A stretch of 64,000 nt of DNA from Albifimbria verrucaria (Eukaryota > Ascomycota > Sordariomycetes > Hypocreales > Stachybotryaceae). The translations under genes were made by a program, and so were the position numbers. The notes below the pieces were generated by a model. The model did no database searches. It was not told the DNA's origin and saw only the letters and a list, made by a program, of their open reading frames with translations. The DNA is taken from assembly GCA_020081605.1 (NCBI GenBank), contig JAHREC010000055.1:124001-188000 (forward strand), read 5' to 3'. The number at the start of each line of letters is the position of its first letter. Within the stretch, counting starts at the first letter, position 1. Of this stretch, positions 1 to 12,106 are shown in pieces.

Positions 1-2
1 TG

Positions 3-719
3 TCATGCGACTCTATTTTGAATGAGGTTTGGGAAGGACTGCAACCTAATGCGAAAACACATCGCAAAATACATACTGCAAATATCCTACTCCTTTTACA
101 GATACTTCCATGGAAAATCAATAATACAATTTTCGATCGGCTGGAGAAAAGTCTTTACAAGAGAAACATAGACACAGATGACGCAGAAAATGATATCATG
201 CGACATTCAGCAGATATACCAGATTGGTACTTGGACATCAAGACATTCTTCAGCAAAGACGAAGACCAAAAGAAAGACTTGCTAGAAAAAAGTAAGATTT
301 GTAAGAGAATGACCTATAAAGAATGGAGTGACTATGTCGCTTCTGGCTATGTGGCGAATCTAGTTCGAGCCTGGGTATTTCTTACAGCACCAAAAGATTG
401 GTTCGCGAAATATATCAAAGTCAAGGCGGAAAACGATACAATATACCAGCATATACAACCAATTATGTGTTTGAAGAATGAGCCCTGCACTCATGGAGCT
501 GTGGATTATAGTATTGTTAGTGATAAACTTAAAATGATTAGCGTTATGGAACAAGCGGTAGACTGCGTCACTGTAGGTTGGGCACATGGTGTACATGACT
601 CATATGAACAATTAGGCCAGTGTGGAAACTGGACAGTTTTTCTCCGAAAGACTGAAGAGGACTGCAGTATGAGGTTCTGGAACAAAGGTTCATATAAGAC
701 GGTTGATATAGACATTTGA
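3..719 (+). CDS. Unknown protein family A, copy 1 (5' end outside window)
   Basis: No function recognised. The reading frame is already open at base 3, and the residues before the first ATG (base 22) align with copy 2 (1723-2709), so the gene starts left of the window. About 238 residues are visible. Motifs shared with copy 2 are IPDWYLDIK in the middle, a YQHIQPI-CLKNEP block, HDSYEQLGQCGNW near the end and the terminal DIDI. No signal peptide or membrane segment is seen in the visible part. It is intact here, and copy 3 lies at 30365-31377 on the other strand. I infer a lineage-specific duplicated family; the biochemical role is unknown. Confidence 0.6.
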   Translation, partial: SCDSILNEVWEGLQPNAKTHRKIHTANILLLLQILPWKINNTIFDRLEKSLYKRNIDTDDAENDIMRHSADIPDWYLDIKTFFSKDEDQKKDLLEKSKICKRMTYKEWSDYVASGYVANLVRAWVFLTAPKDWFAKYIKVKAENDTIYQHIQPIMCLKNEPCTHGAVDYSIVSDKLKMISVMEQAVDCVTVGWAHGVHDSYEQLGQCGNWTVFLRKTEEDCSMRFWNKGSYKTVDIDI

Positions 720-1722
720 TAGGCTAGAGGCGAATGATGGGAGTTAGAGATTAAGTCGACTGGTGGTTGCTATGAGTCGTTTGATTCTAGCTACCCTAGA
801 TTAGTTTGAATTTACCTCTGTTGCCCTTCACAAAAGTATGAAGACCGCTGTCTGCCCGACCTTGTAGAAAGGGACAAGCAAGCGTCTTTCATCTTTTAAA
901 AAGTATAATTAATTGATTATATACAGTTTGGTTCACAACCAGATTCCTCTTTTTGCAACTATGAACCTGCAAATGAGGTCCACTTGTCCACTTTCAACTT
1001 AATCTAACCAATCATTTCGCATGGTTGCGCCCTAAGAAAAGAACAAAGAGTGTTCACAGCGGAAGGTGGTTTTGAACATAACTGTACCTTAGGAAGCACA
1101 GTAAGTTTAAGGATAAGAAGTCTTTACACTTTCAGATGTAACACACTATATACATGAAACATATAGGGTTTAATAAAGTACCCAAAAAGCGTGTTATTCT
1201 GTAGCGGTATCTATATCCGTAGTTCAAGCATATATTACTGTTCAAGTGTATATCCTATACACCCGACACATGCTGCTATATTTCTGTATATATGGCGTAG
1301 AATCCCTCGCAAGGCAATGCCTTTCGTTGAACTTAATTCTTTCGCCGACTGAAATCTTGCCTAGCAAGGCCCGTAGTCTATGGAGCCTTGCCTCTTCCTG
1401 ACTAGCCAAGTCGCTTCGGAAATCCTTTCCAAGTCTATCGTCGAGAATATTTAGATTCTGCAGGTATAAATGCTATTTTTGGCTTCGAAATGTACCGGAC
1501 ATGCAAATTTGACACTTTTACAAGCTAATCTTCGCTCCTGATGAAAGAAGTTAGGTATCGTGGCTAAAACTAGTTAGATCCGTCTGGTGGGTGGCTAATA
1601 GTAGTGCTCTATATACGGATGCTATTTTAGCTATATAAGTATAACTGTTTGCTATGGGCTATAATCTATAGCATAGAGTTTTATTGAAAGTGCTACATTA
1701 CATTACTTCATATATCAGCACA
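720..1722. other. AT-rich spacer between family A copies 1 and 2
   Basis: No gene seen. A TATA-like stretch (ctatataagtataact, about 1630-1645) lies roughly 80 bases before the ATG of copy 2 and could be its core promoter. Confidence 0.35.
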
Positions 1723-2709
1723 ATGGGTAAAAGCCTATGGAACTTTGCTATCAGCATTCTGTCCAGTGCTTATCCGACTATTAAAACAGATTATGAGAAT
1801 TCAAAGAATCGAAGCAAAGAAGCGATCTTGGATTCTATAATAAAATATCGATATGACACTGTTGAACAGATTCGCGATATATTTAGACATCGATCTCAAG
1901 AAAACGACCTAAATAATACCGTGCATCAAAACGCCAATATGTCTCATCCAGAATCCGATAAGCCCTACCTGGAGAATAAGGATATATCATGCGCAGCCCT
2001 TTTAGATAACATCTGGGAAGGAATGCAGCCTGAATCTAAAACTCCTCGCAATGTAACTACCGCATATATCCTACTTGTTCTACAGATGCTTCCAGAAAAG
2101 CCTAACGAGGCCTTATTATCGAAGCTAGAAGAGAGTTTCTCAGAGAGAGAAATAGAATCATATGAAGCTGAAAATGACCTTCTCAAAAGAGAGCGAGGAA
2201 TAATACCAGATTGGTACTTGGATATCAAGGCCTTGGCTGGTCAAGACGAACTCCGCAAGAAACACCTTCTATCAAAGCGAAGGCATAATAGGAAGATGAT
2301 ATATAAAGAATGGGAAGAATACCTGTATAACTGGGAAGAGCCGGATCTTTGCCGGGCCTGGGCTCTCCTTGATGCACCGGAGGAATGGCTTATTGCGCTT
2401 ACTAAAGATCCGCATGAGTGTGGAGTATACGTATACAGATATATACAACCCATTTTATGTCTGAAGAATGAACCTCGTACTCCTGGCAGTATGGAATATG
2501 GTACTCTTCGAAAAAAATTTGAACTATTGGATATCATGGAACGAGCGATAGAATGCATCAACATAGGTCGGGCGGCTGACAGTCACGATTCATATGATAA
2601 TTTTGGTCAGTGCGGAGATTGGATTGTTCTTCTTCGAAAGAGTGAGAATGACTGTAGTTTAAAGTTTCGAAACAGCGTTTCCGATAAGACAATTGATATA
2701 GATATCTGA
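1723..2709 (+). CDS. Unknown protein family A, copy 2
   Basis: Complete single-exon gene of 328 residues. ATG 1723 is chosen because the frame upstream (from 1684) opens only with TTG and because copy 3 also begins Met-Gly. Residues 1-85 are lysine- and serine-rich. The family region follows, with CAALLDNIWEGMQP, IPDWYLDIK, the YRYIQPI-CLKNEP block, HDSYDNFGQCGDW and the terminal IDI. It shares roughly half its residues with copy 1 by eye. No recognised domain. It lies 1 kb downstream of copy 1 in the same direction, consistent with tandem duplication. Confidence 0.7.
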   Translation: MGKSLWNFAISILSSAYPTIKTDYENSKNRSKEAILDSIIKYRYDTVEQIRDIFRHRSQENDLNNTVHQNANMSHPESDKPYLENKDISCAALLDNIWEGMQPESKTPRNVTTAYILLVLQMLPEKPNEALLSKLEESFSEREIESYEAENDLLKRERGIIPDWYLDIKALAGQDELRKKHLLSKRRHNRKMIYKEWEEYLYNWEEPDLCRAWALLDAPEEWLIALTKDPHECGVYVYRYIQPILCLKNEPRTPGSMEYGTLRKKFELLDIMERAIECINIGRAADSHDSYDNFGQCGDWIVLLRKSENDCSLKFRNSVSDKTIDIDI

Positions 2710-3146
2710 TTATCTAGTATATATCATTAGTTAAATTTGTTTAAATCTATCTCTTATAAACTTCTTATATGCACCGCTTGTTGATAATCAGTAATTTTTT
2801 GGTTCTGTCTCTGGGGATGGGGTTTCCTCAGCAATTAAACATACTAACCTATATAGCTTCTTAGGCCTAGAACATCCATTCACCGCATCGATACACAAAC
2901 ACTAGACTAAGGCATAGGCCGAGATGTCTGTTTTAGGCTTCCTTCCCTCCAAATGTAGATATAACCTTGAGAAAATAAGAATACATAATATAGTATGTAA
3001 TACCGGTAATGAAAAAATGATAATTAAACATTTTTTACTACTTCCTTGCCATCTTACACTGCACGCCTCATGGACGCTAATATTTGCGGTAACTTTTGCC
3101 CATTGAGCAAAACATGTCAATCACATTGTGACGTTAGTTCCGACCG
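2710..3146. other. Spacer, no gene seen
   Basis: AT-rich 3' flank between convergent genes (family A copy 2 on plus, AA11 on minus). Only short open frames without recognisable content. Confidence 0.3.
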
Positions 3147-4128
3147 TCACACAGGTTGCATGACAAGTTGCAATGACTCACCCGGCTCACAGACACTCCC
3201 TGTAGCGAGCTTCTGCTTCTCAGACCAAGCACCATGCACACAACGCTGAAACTCTTTGCCATCAATGCACTTCCATAAGCCTTCGGGGCTGCATGCTACC
3301 TCAGAAGCCTTATTCACGTAAACACTTACCTGTGGATCAACAGAATGTGAAGAAGAGGGTCTCCGCAACTTCGGGCAGAGAGTCATGGACATGCTAACAG
3401 AACTGACGGTCGGATGAACTGAACTGATCGCTGTACTCCGGGAAATGGCTGCCGTGTTGCAGCCAGTTCCGATCGGGGACTGAAACGCATCTGTGGCACC
3501 GTTCAAACGGACGACGTTTCTGCCCGGATCTGGGAAGATCACATCTGCATTTTCAGGTATAGAGCAAGCGTTGTTGATGTGCGCTTTGAACATATTTGGG
3601 AGCCGTTCAAAATTCTCATAGGAGCCCCCACGCCTGTGAGGGTGAGGTGGCCACAGTTCATGTACATTTCACGATTGCCTATCTTATTGAACCAGGTCCA
3701 AGCGATCGTACCTTGCCCAGCGGGAATATCTGATGGAATCTTAAATGTATATTGGTAAGGGTTTAGCCTGTCTGAACCTCCCCCATGTTACCAGTCTGAC
3801 CTTGAGCTGGACATCCGCCTTCGATGGATGTAAGAACTTTCCAAACAGAGTCTCGATTTGGTTCTCTATCATAAGTCATGGAAACTTGACAGGAGCCTCC
3901 ACCGTGAACAGCCGAGCCTCTAAATGTAAGATCATTGAGGGAACCGAGGGCATACACATTCGTGGCACCTCCGAGTGCAAACGCGCCCGAGCCGAGCTGG
4001 CACGGAAAATTCGTGCCATTGGGGAATAATGGGTCAATAATCGAACCTGGGTAAGGAATAGGCTGGGTCATCAGCATGTGCGATTCAGAGATGGCAAGCA
4101 AGCCATAGAACAAAAGAAAGACTAGCAT
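3147..4128 (-). CDS. AA11-type lytic polysaccharide monooxygenase with X278-like C-terminus (two frameshifts)
   Basis: Copper-dependent secreted oxidase acting on chitin (AA11 family knowledge). Met at 4128 gives a 16-residue signal peptide followed directly by the required N-terminal His (HMLMTQP). The second copper His lies in GSAVHGGGSCQ and the axial Tyr in NREMYMNC. A Ser/Thr-rich link and a Cys-rich C-terminal segment (GLWKCIDGKEFQRC) resemble the X278 module of other AA11 proteins. Met 4185 in the same frame is an alternative start. The frame breaks twice, at C5 runs 3780-3784 and 3625-3629. One base restored at each gives 328 codons with family similarity throughout. It may be an assembly error or a young pseudogene. 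The chitinase at 14.7-15.8 kb would share its substrate. Confidence 0.85.
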
Positions 4129-4493
4129 GGTTCTTTTGCTCCGAGAGAAAATAGGAGCCAAGATTTTGGAGAGATTCACGTTCACGCTCCTGGTTTGGAC
4201 AAACTTCCAGGACTTCTAAGTAGTACGCCGACTTCGCCATATTGCACAGAACGTTGGATCAGGCGCTCCTCAGAATAGATCAGAAACATCAACTAAAGAA
4301 GATTGATTATGTTAGGAGGATATACAGTAGGAGGATATAGTATTACTGGGGTATTATTATGTGTATTTTCTTGGCTTGGTTTTTTGTTCTTCGTCTTATA
4401 TTTTTGTTTATTTCTATACTCTTTCCTACATGCTTGCTAAATCTCTCAATGTGGCTTGTTGAAACCTAATCTGATTCTAATCATGGCACTGAA
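4129..4493. other. Spacer between AA11 and H3-like gene
   Basis: AT-rich. Contains a short direct repeat (aggaggatata at about 4315 and 4330) and a TACAGTA motif at 4323. No gene seen. Confidence 0.3.
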
Positions 4494-5207
<714 letters not shown>

Positions 5208-5719
5208 AGCTGCTTGCGAAACTATATTATGTTAGGGAGTGATTACCTGTGCTTATAAAGGCAACTGGAGTATTTTTTGGCGCTGAAAAGTGTGAAGAGT
5301 CATCCTATATCTATAACTTACTTAGTCAAGGTTCGAAACGTTATCGATTTCGACTATTGCCATTTTTGAGAGACTGAATAATATTTTTACCCGATATGTA
5401 TGAATTTCAGTGAAGTACAATATGTACTGTAGAGCAGAGTGACAAATAGCTTGGAAATCTAGCGCATTAAGGTTTGGTTTCTGCTACGCGGCACGCCATA
5501 CCGTGCCCATTCGCTATCAAATATATATATTAGAAACAAGGAGAATACAGTACAAATAACTTATCTATAAACCTACTAAACTATGTCTTGCAGATGACAC
5601 AAAGATCGTTTAGGACTTTCCTAGTGTATATATATAGTTATCCCAAAAATAAAAAAAAATAAAAAAGAAGCATCTATAAAGTTGTAAGTCTGGCTTCATA
5701 AGAAGATTAAGGAAGAAAT
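5208..5719. other. AT-rich divergent intergenic region
   Basis: Upstream of both the H3-like gene and the unknown gene at 5720. Contains TACTGTA (5425) and TACAGTA (5546) motifs and an A-rich block at 5647-5665. No gene seen. Confidence 0.3.
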
Positions 5720-6815
5720 ATGGTTGGGCCGTTCCGTGAGATATTTCAATGGTCGGAGTTCTTAGATGGAGTGGTCAACAAGGGTTGCACTTGTGCCCTG
5801 ATTTGCAATAACCAAAGGTGGTTGAACGAGGGTGGTTCTCCTACAGAGGAAACGTATGTTGCTTCCGGTGCTTTACGCTACCATGACGAAAAGAAAACAG
5901 AATATAGTAGCCTTTTACGTGATTGTATTTACTCTCACGAATATGAGCCAAGGACGGGCGAACTCAGGTTTCGAAAGTCAGAGAAAGCCAATATTGTACT
6001 GAATATATGGCAGCATGAGATAACAACCCGAGCTGAAAATTACACAGAATTCATTGATAACCATATAGTTCCGTTCTTCAACGTCGTGAAAGGAGACAAG
6101 GGGACAGCTGTGGACGACATTTGCAAGGTATTGCACATTGAGAAGAATGGCTGGGGAACATACGCACGGTTTTACAAGGATGAAAAAACAAGAAAATACT
6201 GGTGCAGTAGTAACGAGCAGTTCGGCGAGAATCTCAAACTCATGTTTTTTGATTCGAAACTTCCGTGCGACATGAAAAGTATATTGATCCATCAGGGAAC
6301 GGGCTCACATTTGACCTTTGGAACCCCCGTGGAAGCACTGAGCGATACCGTCACACAATCATCCTATGTTCTATTGGATGATATTTCTTGGCCCATACTC
6401 CACCCGCCCTCTGAAGCTAGTATCTGCGAAGGTGGGAAGAAAAGTATTATGCCCCTATCACGTCGCTCAGAAACCGTGTTTCCAGAAAAGATTTCTCTCT
6501 GGGTGTCAGATAGCCATGGAGATAAAGGTAAAAGATTCAGATTCAAGGCACTGTCAATGACATTTTCTGCACAATACATGAGTTTTATAAACATGTTAAT
6601 GAGCGTTGGGAGAAAAGCTACGATAATGAGAGGTGGATGACCAAGTATTGGTACTGTATCTGGGTGATGATTTCTTTATGGATGGTATAGAATATGAACA
6701 GGGAGCATGGCTGGGTTCTCTTGACTCATTCCATAAAGTTGAAGGTAGTTGGAAAGGCTCGTCAATTATCGGGCTGGATTGGAACCAATCGACAATAAGC
6801 TCCTTACCGAATTAG
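5720..6815 (+). CDS. Unknown protein, frame-broken
   Basis: Not recognised. ATG 5720 opens a 306-codon frame (start MVGPFREIFQWSEF) that ends at 6640. The plausible coding signal changes frame earlier. A frame one base back, entered at the A4 run near 6440, reads KYYAPITSLRNR and, beyond a possible 36-nt intron (about 6505-6540), HEFYKHVNERWEKSYDNERWM. A further one-base shift near 6636 gives DDQVLVLYLGDDFFMDGIEY and ends at 6815. With those changes the total is 354 codons. The aromatic/Gly pattern of the last part faintly recalls beta-propeller lectin repeats, but this is too weak for a call. No signal peptide or membrane segment seen. Confidence 0.4.
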
Positions 6816-7185
6816 GATGGGTGCACACATTCTTGTGGTTGATCCTCTAACCGAAATGGCTTTAGTGTAGGCTTACAGACAAGGTATATTTACTCCCTTC
6901 TGAATCCTAATCCGGCAAGGAGCTCGCTGTTAATTGGTTTTAGCCCCGGATAACCAGGATGCAGTAGGATGTAACATCCGTATTCAATTTACCATCGAGA
7001 GTGTAATGGACTCGCATCCACATAATTCGTACTTGCTGACGGTCTCCCACGTAGAGGCTCCACATCAATATTACCAGTGGTTTCTGGCGGCAAGTTGTGA
7101 AATACATGTGGATTGTTCCACGGATAAAATCACATTTGCACTAGGATAAATACAATTCAATGCTGCCCAGCTTCATGAAGTTGGT
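6816..7185. other. Spacer, no secure gene
   Basis: Short open frames on both strands; none shows recognisable content. Confidence 0.25.
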
Positions 7186-7491
7186 TTAAGCGAGCAATAC
7201 ATGATGTTGTGCTACGTCTGTTATCTCGTCGCCTGCATTCGTACAAGGCTTTTGCACGAAAAAATGGAACAGTCGCAGACCAAAATCCTCGTTGACGACA
7301 ACTCCTCTCAGGTCAATTTCCTCGTCGGCGAGCGTAAGGGCATCGCAGGAAGCTCTGAAGAGTTAAAATTTCAACCCCAGTTCATGCCCATTTACAAAGA
7401 AAACCGCAAGGCATGGTGGCAAAGGAACAACGTCAGCTTGAAATCGATAATCGCGCTCGTGCACAGTGTCGCTGTGTATCAGATTCTCCAT
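7186..7491 (-). pseudogene. Possible gene fragment with in-frame stop
   Basis: On the minus strand ATG 7491 opens MENLIHSDTVHERDYRFQ, reaches a TAA after about 42 codons, and continues in the same frame with LADEEIDLRGVVVNEDFGL and a Phe-rich segment to TAA 7186-7188. The residue composition on both sides of the stop looks coding. Family not recognised. It lies just downstream of the cyclin gene on the same strand and could be a remnant. Confidence 0.25.
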
Positions 7492-7647
7492 CTAAAGTTG
7501 GCTTATCTCATCAACTGGGGCCTATTTTGCTGATAAGCATGATGCATGGTTTCCACGCCGAGATCTGAACCAGTCATAATGCTTCGCTTTGGGAGCCACT
7601 CGTTTGTGGCTGCAGACTCGCCATTGCACGGCGGCATCTTCGGAAAG

Positions 7648-8496
7648 TCAGAAAGATAAGAATGCTGCGGGAGGGAGCGTCTTCAGGGAATGGAATCGGG
7701 AAGGAAAACCTACAGCCATTGTGCTTTTCTCATAATTATTGTTTGGTAAATGAATGCGAGACTGATGAATAAATAAGCTCAGCACTTTAACACGAGGCGA
7801 CATGTGATGCAATATGTATTTGAGAGCATAATCTGGAGATGGTTGATAAAGCCGTTGAAGAAGGTCGCGAGAGGCAAAGTTATCCATTTTACCGCAATTG
7901 AGGTGTTTGACACAGGGATGGTCAAGCATGTTTCGTGCTATGGCCAGAGACGACAGCGCCAGAACGCAGGGCTTGACGCTCACCAAGTCTGGCGAGTAAA
8001 GAGCGACCCTGCAAAAATAATTGGCCAACTGCTTAACGTCTGTGTTGTCTCCACAGTCCGTTGCCATGTGCTGCAAAGAGGACTCAATGGTATTGTTGAT
8101 GTCTATCGTCCAGTCTAGGGTATTGAGTATTGTATGCTCCATCGCGATGATATCTTCGCTGTCATACAGATCGCAGCATAAGGCTTGTAGCTCTTGGACA
8201 GTTGGCACATCATCATCTTTTTCATTATAGATTGCGGCGATGAAGAGACAGACACAGCCGACAAGTTGGTAATCTTTTAGATAAACTGCTCGCCTCGATA
8301 GATAGCGATCGAGCGTATTGACACACAGAAAGAGTGTATTGGGCTGCAAACCAAACGTCGCATGGGCATCTGTGAGTAAATCGAGAAGTGCTTCTCTATA
8401 CTCCCACAGGATTTCGCACTGCTCGTCGAGGTCTTCGACGTGAGGAATGGCTTCTGCCTGAAGCGGGCAAGATTCATCTGACAGTGTATTGCACAT
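7648..8496 (-). CDS. Cyclin-box protein, short N-terminus
   Basis: 282 residues with cyclin-fold signatures: an N-terminal box of about residues 30-125 (NTLFLCVNTLDRYLSRR, YQLVGCVCLFIAA), then a second box ending near residue 210 (SVKPCVLALSSLAIAR). Cyclins of this type bind and activate a cyclin-dependent kinase. Normal B-type cyclins are much longer and carry a destruction box before the cyclin box; only about 30 residues precede it here. ATG 8496 lies in what could be an intron: GTACGT at about 8533 and CAG just before the DESCPL codons would splice in an upstream exon. The N-terminus is therefore unsettled. The cyclin call is secure, the subtype is not. Confidence 0.75.
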   Translation of the reverse strand: MCNTLSDESCPLQAEAIPHVEDLDEQCEILWEYREALLDLLTDAHATFGLQPNTLFLCVNTLDRYLSRRAVYLKDYQLVGCVCLFIAAIYNEKDDDVPTVQELQALCCDLYDSEDIIAMEHTILNTLDWTIDINNTIESSLQHMATDCGDNTDVKQLANYFCRVALYSPDLVSVKPCVLALSSLAIARNMLDHPCVKHLNCGKMDNFASRDLLQRLYQPSPDYALKYILHHMSPRVKVLSLFIHQSRIHLPNNNYEKSTMAVGFPSRFHSLKTLPPAAFLSF

Positions 8497-9127
8497 GTTG
8501 ATGCATCATAGAGTAGAAACTTCTGGAAACGTACCTCCATGCACTGCAAATGCTTTGAACTAACCGAGACGTTCTTGATTGACGCTTGCAAAGGCTCTAT
8601 AAACACAATCGTCGGAGCATACTAGCAGACCGGTACGATACGTACTGGGTGTAGGATCATTTAATAATGAAGGTAAAGGGAATTGGAATATCGACTCCAT
8701 TACAAGAGGTATTTTTATTCCATGTACCGTACATGCTCGTGGTATAGCTTCTCATGTTCAAATCCAGTTAGCATGGGAAACAGGCGGTCCTCTCCGGTAT
8801 GCTGCCTACGATGGTGCGAGAGCGATGGGAAGACGCGGGGTGGGGACCGGATTATGTTCTGGTTGGCTTGGTCACATTCGACACCACACATGTGAGTGCC
8901 AGCAGACTTCACTCTTTGGCTACTGTGAAAGGGGCCCTAAGTATGGGTACAATGATACAGATATTCTATGTGTTTTATTGTACGTGCGCATTTTGCATGT
9001 TTTCTGGAGGATTTCTCTTTCAAACCTAGCCATGATGCGCCCTGTAAGGGTGGCATGTACATAAGATAACACTATTGTCAGAATCACCCAACATTCGTGA
9101 TGCAGTATCTTTCTTACTATGTATACC
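8497..9127. other. Spacer upstream of cyclin
   Basis: Possible 5' exon of the cyclin lies around 8533-8600 on the minus strand. Otherwise only short frames and no gene recognised. Confidence 0.25.
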
Positions 9128-10202
9128 TCAGTATAACAGATTAATACTCATTCTGTCTCCACTCCCCACATTTATCGAGTTGTCTTTCCTTGTGCTGTAT
9201 GTGCTGTATCTGGCCGTCTTCCACTGTTGTTGCTGAGGTAGGTCAACAATCTCACTAATTAATAGCGCACCCTCCAACGCTTCGCTTGCGAAGCGGCAAA
9301 GAAGAGTCTCATCAGCATTTGGATAGAGCATTTGACGCGCTAAGCTTTTCTGGTGATCTAGGTATAACTTGGCCCATTTGAACTGGGCTTCAACTTCCTT
9401 TTCCAGTATTGCCGAGATACACGGTTGAGGACAGATTTCGGCGGATCGCCTCAACAGGTCAGCAGTCTCGTTCAGAGTCTTCTCTCATCACATGTAGCAT
9501 TAAGTTCTAAGTCTTTTGTGAGATGGTAAAGGTTCAGAACTAAAAGCTGCGCTTCCACTGCATCTTCTCGATCAAACATTATGTAATTAAGTATTGTATG
9601 TATGTATCTGGTATACAGCCTGCTACTTGGCCGTGTGCAGGTGCGTCCTACTTATTGTAGGAATCAACATATACGTCGTCCTACATCTGAACATTGGGCT
9701 ATAAGAAGCGGAAACATTTTATTTCGAGGTCTACTCACGATGACAGTGGTACGACAAAGAAGAATTGATATATTCTCATGCATTGAGCTTTTCCGAAACA
9801 TGATGGAGCTTGAAACAAGAGCAGTCCTGCTAGGTTGGTGAAATTTAGTGGGTCAACGAGCTCCTATTTCCGTCTGCTTGGAGATCATCAAGTCCTTGTG
9901 TCTAAAAGTGGTGCAAGAGTCAGGCATCTGAAGCATCGCCCAGTCAGACGCTTGGAGCCACTCATATAGCTATGCGTACGGCACCATTTATCGTCGTCCG
10001 ATTATGTAAGTTGGATATTGGGAGTGCAAAAGTTGTACTTGAAGCAAACGATGGCGCATTTCCTCACTTTTAATTTTAGTAAAAGCGTAATCATACGCCT
10101 GCACAGCTCAGATATCCATTGCGGCCAAGCGGGGTAGCATGTCTCTGGCACAGCAAAGCCAAGATCTGTATCTAATTCCAACATTTTTAGCATGAACCTC
10201 AT
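9128..10202 (-). CDS. Unknown protein, fragmented gene
   Basis: Several minus-strand segments with coding character line up but not in one frame. 10202-10065 reads LELDTDLGFAVPETCYPAW. About 9975-9875 reads EWLQASDWAMLQMPDSC. About 9580-9480 starts MFDREDAVEAQLLVLNLYHL. 9454-9128 reads RRSAEICPQPCISAILEKEV followed by KWAKLYLDHQKSLARQML. The last two join if one base is added near 9473. Introns probably separate the others. The helical, Leu-rich C-terminal part is not a family I can name. It is either an intron-rich gene with sequence errors or a pseudogene. Confidence 0.35.
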
Positions 10203-10380
10203 GCAAGGTCATCATATCATGCTACTGATGGCTTTGAAAGTCAAAGCTTCACGATAAAATATCGTTCAATCTGCAATGTTCCAGCTAGAATGCTGCTTGG
10301 CTGAAGAACTTTTAATTTTACCTTCTACTGTCCCATTTTCCCCACGAATCAACCAATCCAAGCGTCCTACGATGAGATCC

Positions 10381-12106
10381 TCACTCCTGTCCGGACGCTA
10401 GAGTAAGTCGGACCATCAAGGGCTTCTTCTCCCAGAGCACAAACGCCTTCTGGTCATCCCAATCCGCGTTTCCATCGCCACTTTCTAGGTCAAATTTGAA
10501 GAGAATACGAGCAAGAATAAGCTGAATTTCATGGTTGGCCATGCTTTGGCCTATGCAATCGCGCGGACCCACGGCGAATGGCCTGAAGCAACTGCGATTA
10601 TCATTACTGTAGGCGGGATCATTGAGCCAACGTTCAGGGACAAAGTTATCAGGGTCTCGGAAATTATCCGCACTACGATACGTTGCGTAGTGATGCACCG
10701 ACACCCTGGTTCCAGCAGGAACGGCGCCACCGGGCATGGTCGTGCCTAGTGCCGCGGTCGGCACTACCCTCGGAACTCCAACTGGGACAGGTGGATACAA
10801 GCGAAGACCTTCCTTTATACCTATCATGTTTTGTTAATACAACTTCGAAAGAAGGGCATCACATGCATGTACAGCACTTACAAGCATTCAAGTAGGGGAG
10901 CTCCGCGGTGCCTTGCATATTGATCTGGGTTTCGCTTCCGAAAGCAGTTCGAATCTCTTTGACCAGCAATGCGAGCTTATCTTGATTCTTGAGAAGGTAA
11001 TATGTCAGCCCAGAGAGTGCCGTGCCTATGTTGGTAGACTGTTAGCAGGCTTATCTCATTAGTCGCTAAGGATGGGCGATGCACCTGTGGTTTCACTTCC
11101 TGCCAGCATGAATACATCTCCGTGAGAGTGCATCTCCTGCAGGCTCAATCGCTTGTCACCGTTCGCATTGAGAACCATGCTCCATATGTCGGCTTCGTTA
11201 GACCCATTCTGGAGCCGCTTATCCACACGATCCGCAGAATGCTTGAAGTGGTTGTATTTCATCTGCTTGATGGATTGTGGCTCCAGAACTTTAAAGAGAA
11301 AGTCGAGAACGGGATAGTATTGAATAACCTGAGCGATCGGGATGACCCTGATCGAATCAAAGACAGCCTCTACCCACTGTGAGTAGGTGTTGCTCTGAAG
11401 CAGACCCAGCGGTTCACCAAAGGTAAGGTGGCCTATGATGTCAAATGTGGTGAGCTGGTACATTTCAACCATGTTGACGGTTTGGCGGAGAGCTGCAGCC
11501 TGGCTCAACGTTGAGATCAGGAGATCCGTATTCTTCTGAAAGATTGGTTCCTGCCGCTTGAGAGCCCGCTCCGAGAAAGCCGGGGCAAAAGCATGACGGA
11601 AGCGGCGATGGTCTTCGTGCGCAGGCGCAGTGTTGATGCCATAGACGCCTGAAACTGTTAGAACGTAGGTCATACTATTCATTGCTTGTTATCCCCGCTA
11701 GCGCGAGGAACTCACCATTGTAAGGAGCTACGAACCACTCCTTGGCTTTGGGGAACTCTCTGCCGCCCTTTTCGTGGCCGTGGATCGCTTTCCAAGCGGT
11801 ATAGTCTTGATCCACATAACTCAGCTCGTTGGGGCCATAGCGAACCACGGGGCCGTACCGAGAGTGGAGCTTTTGCATCCATTTTACTTGTTGGCCCGTG
11901 ATGCAAGCTTTCCAATAAGGAAGGCAGCTCAAGGATGTGTAGAGCGGCCCCGGGAACCTGGCCAGAGGGTGTAGCGTGACCGAGTAAACAGCATTCGCTA
12001 TCATGTAAACAACACACGAGGCCGCGGCCATGAAGAGAATGTGTTGTAGAGACAACTTGCTCTGAGCGGTCAGCCCTTCAACAACCGCCATGTTTACCGA
12101 GACCAT
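10381..12106 (-). CDS. Cytochrome P450 monooxygenase
   Basis: Exons 12106-11716, 11648-11085, 11025-10882 and 10820-10381, with three introns of 59-67 nt; 512 residues, fully in frame. A membrane anchor is at residues 18-38, followed by a Pro-rich hinge (HPLARFPGP). The I-helix oxygen motif AGSETTG is split by intron 2. KEGLRLYPP carries the ExxR pair, PERW follows, and the heme loop is FAVGPRDCIG with Cys about 455. The overall pattern resembles fungal CYP65-type enzymes such as isotrichodermin C-15 hydroxylases (family recall). ATG 12106 is chosen; Met 12091 is an alternative. It is transcribed away from the terpene cyclase 1.07 kb away, so it probably oxidises that terpene product. Confidence 0.92.
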
